Shown one piece after another: positions 52,675-57,386 of a stretch of 57,386 nucleotides of DNA. The notes below the pieces were generated by a model. That model did no database searches, was not told the DNA's origin, and saw only the letters and a program-made list of their open reading frames with translations. A program made the position numbers and the translations under genes. The DNA is from RGIG5612 sp045601405. GTDB lineage: Bacteria > Bacillota > Clostridia > Lachnospirales > Lachnospiraceae. How positions within the stretch are numbered: position 1 is the first letter of the stretch; each line of letters opens with the position of its first letter. Where the stretch lies: assembly GCA_045601405.1 (NCBI GenBank), contig JAZRZO010000011.1, positions 1 through 57,386 on the forward strand, given 5' to 3'.

Positions 52675-52928
52675 TCCTTAGAGGTAAGATATTTTTCTAT
52701 CCCTTCTATAGCTTCCTTTTCGTCCACACCCTCGGCGGTAACAACGACACGCTCTCCCTGGGCTATACCAAGGCTCATCATTCCCATGATACTCTTTCCG
52801 TTCACCTTTTTGTCCCTGTACTCCACGCCGATGGTACTCTCATACTGACTGGCAACCTGTACAAACACTGCAACCGGTCTTGCCTCAAGCCCTTTTGAAA
52901 GCTCTATCCTTATTTCTCGTCTGATCAT
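52671..52928 (-). CDS. HPr-like/Crh-like regulatory protein with Glu at the His15 position
   Basis: An 85-residue HPr-fold protein. The active-site segment reads KGLEARP with Glu15 where HPr has His15, so it cannot take phosphate from enzyme I and carry it to sugar permeases. The serine site KSIMGMMSLG is intact, with Ser46 at the exact HPr position. This is the pattern of Crh (Gln15 in Bacillus), a regulator phosphorylated only by HPr kinase. In Bacillus crh also follows whiA. Here it overlaps whiA and dnaE by 4 bp and the kinase gene is in the same operon. Confidence 0.85.
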   Translation of the reverse strand: MIRREIRIELSKGLEARPVAVFVQVASQYESTIGVEYRDKKVNGKSIMGMMSLGIAQGERVVVTAEGVDEKEAIEGIEKYLTSKE

Positions 52929-53719
52929 TTCTGTTCCTTCTTTCCAAGCTGTTTTGCTATACTGCTCAGCTTTCTCATTCTATGATTTACACCGGATTTT
53001 CCCACCGGCGGGTTAAGCATCTGGCCGATATCCGCCAGCGATGCATCGGGGTTTTCCAGCCTGGCCAGTGCTATCTTTGCCAGCGATCCATCAAGACTTT
53101 CAAGCCCGGCGGTCTTCCGTATATATTCTATGTCCTCTATCTGCCTCATTGCGGCATTTACCGTTTTGTTGATATTTGCCGTTTCGCAGTTTACCTGCCT
53201 GTTGACCGAGCTGCGCATCTCTTTGAGTATCCTCACATTTTCAAATTTCATCATCGATGAGTGCGCTCCCATCACTCCAAGAGCCTCAAATATCTGCTCA
53301 CCGTCTTTTATATAAAGAACGTATTTGTTCCGTCTTTCCCTGACACGCGCCGCCACATTAAATCCGGCAAAATATCCCTTCAGTTCATCGGCGTCCCCCC
53401 TTTTTTCAAGGATGATCTCGAACCTGTATTCCCTTCCGGGGTCGCTGATGGTCCCGGCTGCGATGAACGCTCCCGCGAGAAATGCTCTTTTGCAGCAGGG
53501 CCTTTCAAGGAGCTGCTGCCTGCTCTCATCCGGTCCGGGATAAATATTAAAGGTTTTCTTATATGATGTAAAGCTGTATATATATGCCCCCGTCTCCTCA
53601 TCGCGGCTGATGCCGCGGGGGTCAAAGAGGCAGAGCGCAAGAAGTCTTGCCTTTTTGCAATGCCCCGCTCTTATGTTGCTTTTCATCAATTCGTCTTTAA
53701 CTTCGGCAGAAAAGGTCAT
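52925..53719 (-). CDS. whiA: Sporulation/division regulator WhiA, short form
   Basis: A 264-residue protein: N-terminal LAGLIDADG-derived domain (about 1-165; FSAEVKDEL, LLERPCCKRAFLAGAFIAAGTI, in pieces) and a C-terminal helix-turn-helix domain (about 185-260; LARLENPDASLADIGQML, GKSGVNHRMRKL). About 40-60 residues shorter than typical homologues, the reduction being in the N-terminal domain. WhiA affects division and chromosome segregation in Bacillus. The usual neighbours rapZ and yvcK are absent; murB overlaps it by 4 bp. Confidence 0.9.
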   Translation of the reverse strand: MTFSAEVKDELMKSNIRAGHCKKARLLALCLFDPRGISRDEETGAYIYSFTSYKKTFNIYPGPDESRQQLLERPCCKRAFLAGAFIAAGTISDPGREYRFEIILEKRGDADELKGYFAGFNVAARVRERRNKYVLYIKDGEQIFEALGVMGAHSSMMKFENVRILKEMRSSVNRQVNCETANINKTVNAAMRQIEDIEYIRKTAGLESLDGSLAKIALARLENPDASLADIGQMLNPPVGKSGVNHRMRKLSSIAKQLGKKEQK

Positions 53720-54636
53720 CGCACTATCCTGACTTCACATTCAAGTTCCACTCCTGAAACTTCCCGGACTTTTTCTTTTACCGTTTCTATCAGACCTATA
53801 ACATCTGCTGCCGAGGCGTTGTTTTTATTTATTATAAAGCCCGCATGCTTTTCCGACACCTGGGCTCCTCCGCGCGTCATGCCCTTCAGACCGGCATCTG
53901 TTATCAGCTTCCCTGCAAAATAACCCTCAGGCCTTTTAAATGTGGAGCCGCAGCTCGGATACTCCAGGGGCTGCTTTTCTTTTCTTCTTAAGGAAAGCTC
54001 CTCTATCCTTCGGCTTATTGCCTGTTTGTCTCCGGGTTCAAGCTCTATCATGGCTTCTGTCACTATATATCCGCCCAATGAGCATATGCTGTGCCTGTAT
54101 GAAAACTCCATTTCCTCACAGTTTTTTCTTATGAGATTTCCATCTGTATCCAGAAGCTCCACCCAGGCTGTAACATCCTTCATCTCACCGTCATAGGCTC
54201 CGGCATTCATGCATATCGCGCCCCCCAGGCTTCCCGGTATACCAGACGCAAATTCAAAGCCTGCAAGAGAGTTCTCCATACATACCCGCGCGATATCCTT
54301 CAGCATGGCGCCGCTCTGCGCCTCCACCGTATTTCCCGAGACCTTTATCCGCATAAGCTTTTCCGTGCTTACTATCGCTCCGTCAAAGCCCTCGTCCACC
54401 ACTATTACATTGGAGGCGTTGCCTATTATATAAAAGTTCTCCCCCAGCAGACGCAGACCGGCGATCACCCCGGCAAGCTGATGCTTGTCCTCCGGCGTGA
54501 TATAAAGCGCCGCAGGACCGCCAACCTCCATTGAGGAGTGCCTGCTCATCGGTTCATTTTCTTTTATATTGTCGTTTCCTACGATGTTTTTTACTGTTTC
54601 CGCGATCTTTTTACTGTTGTTCTTCATCCTGCGCAC
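53716..54636 (-). CDS. murB: UDP-N-acetylenolpyruvoylglucosamine reductase
   Basis: A 306-residue FAD enzyme completing UDP-MurNAc synthesis. FAD-binding motifs ENFYIIGNASNVIVVDEGF, in pieces, and ASGIPGSLGGAICMNAGAYDGE; catalytic Ser in SCGSTFKRPEGYFAG; C-terminal ELECEVRIV. Starts at 54636 or at the Met three residues on; either overlaps the hprK end (26 or 17 bp). Confidence 0.94.
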   Translation of the reverse strand: MRRMKNNSKKIAETVKNIVGNDNIKENEPMSRHSSMEVGGPAALYITPEDKHQLAGVIAGLRLLGENFYIIGNASNVIVVDEGFDGAIVSTEKLMRIKVSGNTVEAQSGAMLKDIARVCMENSLAGFEFASGIPGSLGGAICMNAGAYDGEMKDVTAWVELLDTDGNLIRKNCEEMEFSYRHSICSLGGYIVTEAMIELEPGDKQAISRRIEELSLRRKEKQPLEYPSCGSTFKRPEGYFAGKLITDAGLKGMTRGGAQVSEKHAGFIINKNNASAADVIGLIETVKEKVREVSGVELECEVRIVR

Positions 54637-55570
54637 GCTGCTTGTTTTTTCTTACTTCCTTTTCCACTCTGTCCACCAGCTCGCGGGCGGCATTATATCC
54701 CATCTTCTTCTGGCGGTTATTGATGGCTGCCGTTTCTATCACGATAGCCATGTTCCTTCCGGGTCTTATGGGAACGGTGTGCTTTACAACATCGATCCCC
54801 AGTATCTGCTGATATTCCTCATTCAGCCCCAGCCTGTCGTAGTTGCCGGAATCATCCCATTCCTCAAGATTTATTATCATGTCTATCCGGGAAAACTCCA
54901 TAACGCTTTCCGCGCCGTAAAGCGCTTTTATATCCACCACACCAAGACCTCTTATCTCCACAAAGTGTCTTGTGAGCTCCGGAGCCGACCCCATTAACAC
55001 CTCTTCCGAGACCTTTGATACATTCACTATATCATCCGCCACAAGCCTGTGCCCTCTTTTTATCAGCTCTACGGCAGTCTCGCTCTTGCCTATCCCGGAA
55101 GGACCTGTGATAAGTATTCCTTCCCCGTACACATTTGCCAGTACTCCGTATATGGTTTCGGTCTCAGCCAGCTTCTCATCCATCCAGTTGATAAGCTCGA
55201 CTATTACTACTGCCGTTGTTTTCTCTGTTGAAAGTATCGGAACACCGGTTTCCTTCGCGATGTCGATTATCATAGGATCGGGAGCTATCCCCCTTGCCAT
55301 GATAACAGCAGGAAACCTGTAGGAAAAAAGCTTTGTAAATCTTTCATGCATCAGGTCCCTGTCCATGCGGGATACATATTCGTGCTCCGCGCGCCCTACT
55401 ATCTGTATCCTTTCATTATCGAAGTATTCGTAAAACCCGGTCAGCTGGAACGCCGGCCTGTTTATACTCCTGTGATAGACCTTTATCTTTCGAAGGTCTA
55501 TCTCCGGTGTAAGATTCACATATCCGAATTTTTCCGCAAGCTCATAAAGCTGCGCGTATTTTCTTTCCAT
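54611..55570 (-). CDS. hprK: HPr kinase/phosphorylase with substituted catalytic motif
   Basis: A 319-residue HprK. N-terminal domain about 1-130. The P-loop is GPSGIGKS (156-163), followed by KRGHRLVADD, and the HprK signature is in VEIRGLGVVDIKALYG near 207. The motif just before the P-loop, normally (S/T)-(I/L/V)-HGVLVDVYG, reads TIYGVLANVYG here: Tyr141 replaces the conserved His that takes part in catalysis, Asn replaces Asp, and Pro replaces the usual Asp/Glu in the P-loop. It would phosphorylate Ser46 of the HPr-like protein encoded downstream. First gene of hprK-murB-whiA-HPr-like-dnaE-trmH. Confidence 0.9.
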   Translation of the reverse strand: MERKYAQLYELAEKFGYVNLTPEIDLRKIKVYHRSINRPAFQLTGFYEYFDNERIQIVGRAEHEYVSRMDRDLMHERFTKLFSYRFPAVIMARGIAPDPMIIDIAKETGVPILSTEKTTAVVIVELINWMDEKLAETETIYGVLANVYGEGILITGPSGIGKSETAVELIKRGHRLVADDIVNVSKVSEEVLMGSAPELTRHFVEIRGLGVVDIKALYGAESVMEFSRIDMIINLEEWDDSGNYDRLGLNEEYQQILGIDVVKHTVPIRPGRNMAIVIETAAINNRQKKMGYNAARELVDRVEKEVRKNKQRAQDEEQQ

Positions 55571-55722
55571 CTGACTAAATGATCCCTCGAAAACATTGTA
55601 CTATCATTTTCCCGATATCTCAACTTATCCGAAGGGATCGGCAATTCCTGTATTTAATGAAAACCGGCGAACCGGAGGTAATCCCCGGCCCGCCGGCTTG
55701 ATCATCGATCAGGTCAATGTCT

Positions 55723-56340
55723 TCAGCTCATAGCTTTTTTTGCTTTTTCAAAATCCGCTTTGATCTTTTCGCGCCTTGCCTCGACTTTTTCTTTGAACTC
55801 CTCTTTCTTTTCTTTACGAAGCTCCATACGCGCAAGACGGTTCATTTCTCTTTCCACGCGTGCAGCCTCTTCCACTTCCTCGGCAACTACTGCAGCGTCA
55901 AAACGAGCGATCACAACATCAAACTTTCTCAGTCTGGAATCGATCTCGGACTCATCATCCTCATCAGCAAGCGCGATCAGCGCAACTTCGCCCTCTACCA
56001 TCTTATCCGCAACTTTCTCGATCAGAGTTTCATCAAATACAGCATCATCCACATCTAAAGCGCTTCCTACAAGCGCGCCGTAAGAGCCTAAAAGGAGAAC
56101 GCCTATAGGTCCTCCAAGGACGCCCATAAGGCCTCCGATGATGCCGCCGGCGATCATATCGTCTGTTGTATCGATGCCGAAATCAAAACTGTCACATACA
56201 GTGAATGCATTGTTCTCGCGCTTTACGAGATAAAGCTGCATGATCGTTGCCTTCTCTGTAATCGTATTCTGACTCAATTCTGTTAATGCCTGATATCCTT
56301 CGCTCTCAGTTTTAAAAACTGCCGCAATTATGTTTTGCAT
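55723..56340 (-). CDS. Small membrane protein with glycine-rich hairpin, DUF1269-like
   Basis: A 205-residue protein: N-terminal ferredoxin-like part (IIAAVFKTESEGYQALTEL), a glycine-rich hydrophobic hairpin about 65-90 (GGIIGGLMGVLGGPIGVLLLG), then about 105-205 a highly charged helical tail rich in Glu, Lys and Arg, likely coiled coil. It resembles DUF1269-type stress-related membrane proteins. No enzymatic motif. Followed 40 bp upstream by the HdeD-like gene in the same direction, suggesting cotranscription. Confidence 0.6.
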   Translation of the reverse strand: MQNIIAAVFKTESEGYQALTELSQNTITEKATIMQLYLVKRENNAFTVCDSFDFGIDTTDDMIAGGIIGGLMGVLGGPIGVLLLGSYGALVGSALDVDDAVFDETLIEKVADKMVEGEVALIALADEDDESEIDSRLRKFDVVIARFDAAVVAEEVEEAARVEREMNRLARMELRKEKKEEFKEKVEARREKIKADFEKAKKAMS

Positions 56341-56380
56341 GACAAATGCTCCTTTCTATTCTTCCGGTTCAACCGGTTTT

Positions 56381-57031
56381 TCATGAATCCTTTTCTCCCT
56401 CATCCACAGCTTCCGTTGCCGCGCTGTCCGCCGGCGCGCCAGCGGTTTTTTTCGCATTTTCATATGCCTTGTTCATCTCTTCTCTGGCTTCATCAACAAT
56501 ATCTGCTGCTTCTTTGGCTATTCCCTCTACACGTCCGACGGTAGCACCTATAACCATCAGATCGATACCTGCTTCTATCAGGAAGATGCCTACAAGAATG
56601 CCGATCGCCAGAACGCCAAGCGCCGGCTGAAGAGCTGTGTAGACGCCAAGCGCGACCGAAATGATCCCGATCACCAGGCTCAAAGGCCAGCTTCTGTAGA
56701 AGAAACGGCTGCGTACAGACATATAGATCGAGCTGATCCCCTGAATGATAAACCATGCCGCAAGCAGATAGATAAGCAGTGCGTGCATGAACAATTTATC
56801 GCCCGGCAAGAACAACGCAACAACACCGATTATTATCGCGGGAATAGTTGTCCAGAGAAACGACGGGCGCAGTTTTTTTGCGATCACGCCAATGCTTCCT
56901 ACAACGCCGTAAACCAACAGCATGATGGCAATGATATATCCGGTTTCCAGAAAAGTTTCACCCGGATAGAACAGACATATCACACCTGCTATCGTAAGTA
57001 AGATTCCGAGAATAATAGTCAAAACTTTCAT
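56381..57031 (-). CDS. HdeD-like membrane protein (DUF308)
   Basis: A 216-residue protein with about six short hydrophobic helices within residues 1-165 (GILLTIAGVICLFYPGETF at the start, the DUF308 pattern of repeated helix pairs) and an Ala/Glu-rich cytoplasmic tail. HdeD in E. coli relates to acid resistance; function here is not established. Precedes the DUF1269-like gene, and both may respond to envelope stress. Confidence 0.75.
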   Translation of the reverse strand: MKVLTIILGILLTIAGVICLFYPGETFLETGYIIAIMLLVYGVVGSIGVIAKKLRPSFLWTTIPAIIIGVVALFLPGDKLFMHALLIYLLAAWFIIQGISSIYMSVRSRFFYRSWPLSLVIGIISVALGVYTALQPALGVLAIGILVGIFLIEAGIDLMVIGATVGRVEGIAKEAADIVDEAREEMNKAYENAKKTAGAPADSAATEAVDEGEKDS

Positions 57032-57249
57032 AATATATGCCTCCTGATATAATGTGTATCCATTCCTGATGTCTCATTATCCGGCTTTAAAAACAAAAAA
57101 CGTTTTTGGATGGCTGCTCCATAAACGCTTTGCTGTCTCTTTCAATATGTCCTATATGGCCGGTTAACTCCGCATTTTTCAGAGTTTATTATACATTTAT
57201 AAGGCTTTAATGACAAGTGCCCGCAAGCAGGTTTTGCAACTGAATATGA

Positions 57250-57336
57250 GTAAATTCCCAAAGTAAATCCCACAGTAGGAATTAAAGTTGGATTTACTCT
57301 GGGAAATTTTTTGCCGTAGAATTTACCTTGGGAAAT
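57250..57336. repeat. Nested inverted and direct repeats before the right-hand gene
   Basis: An inverted repeat TTCCCA-A-AGTAAATCC (57255-57270) pairs with GGATTTACT-C-TGGGAA (57290-57305): 15 of 16 positions match. A further direct copy of the right arm, GAATTTACCTTGGGAAAT, lies at 57319-57336, 29 bp on from 57290-57307. The remainder of the gap (57032-57249) shows nothing I can name. Confidence 0.7.
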
Positions 57337-57369
57337 CATCCCAAATATTTTTCACGGAGGTATAATCCT

Positions 57370-57386
57370 ATGACAAACCAATTCAA
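57370..57386 (+). CDS. Start of a plus-strand gene cut by the window edge
   Basis: GGAGG followed 9 nt later by ATG and the codons for MTNQF, then the window ends. The good ribosome site supports a real start; nothing can be said about the product. Confidence 0.55.

Noticed and set aside
47431..57031. Prophage or mobile island in the right-hand third
   Set aside because: All genes are core functions with uniform style and overlapping operon structure; no integrase, transposase or flanking att-like repeats.

Overview
The window looks like a piece of chromosome from an anaerobic, moderate-GC, Gram-positive Clostridia-type bacterium. The evidence is the combination of spoVG, whiA, an HPr kinase, DnaD/DnaI-type primosome loaders, FakA/DegV fatty-acid kinase parts, ThiXYZ-type import, tandem glycine and TPP riboswitches, strong AGGAGG ribosome sites, and a MetF/MetV/RnfC-type methylene-tetrahydrofolate reductase of the kind known from acetogens and related anaerobes. 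I cannot name a genus. Almost all of it is core genome; there is no phage, integrase, transposase or CRISPR array.

Layout. 1-3150: the start of a secreted cell-surface protein (minus, runs off the edge) and a membrane SpoIIE-type phosphatase carrying its own anti-sigma-kinase-like ATPase domain. 3180-8064: a peptide ABC importer (fused ATPases, two permeases, lipoprotein), all minus. 8197-10370: a decayed stretch with an aldo/keto reductase that has lost two internal segments, a homocysteine methyltransferase, a flavodoxin-like remnant and tRNA-Gln(CUG). 10596-16027: a minus operon degV-degV-fakA-plsX-GT2/GtrA for exogenous fatty-acid phosphorylation and phospholipid entry. 16129-20467: plus-strand hydrolase, YhaM-type nuclease, MutS2. 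20471-27186: minus operon pth-mfd-nth-(AIRS-like)-lrp-aminotransferase. 27422-32847: plus-strand spoVG, murC, dnaD, dnaC-like loader and prs, with 9-bp-phased DnaA-box arrays between murC and dnaD. About 32880-33114: an independent structured RNA of roughly 235 nt. 33128-36387: glutamine-type ABC importer and exonuclease III, minus. 36470-38365: tandem glycine riboswitch and sodium/alanine symporter. 38535-42030: MetV-RnfC fusion, MetV and MetF. 42095-44392: DusB, a small hypothetical, CoaX. 44409-47430: TPP riboswitch and pyrimidine/thiamine-precursor importer. 47499-48230: secreted 3D-like protein. 48404-55570: overlapping operon hprK-murB-whiA-HPr-like-dnaE-trmH. 55723-57031: two small membrane proteins. 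The right end begins a new plus-strand gene preceded by an unusual nested repeat.

The points most worth a second look are the MetV-RnfC fusion, the orphan structured RNA, the HPr/HPr-kinase pair in which both partners have lost the usual catalytic histidine, the phased DnaA-box arrays in front of the primosome genes, a dispersed two-module intergenic repeat (four copies), and two promoters placed so that the start codon is at or next to the transcription start.
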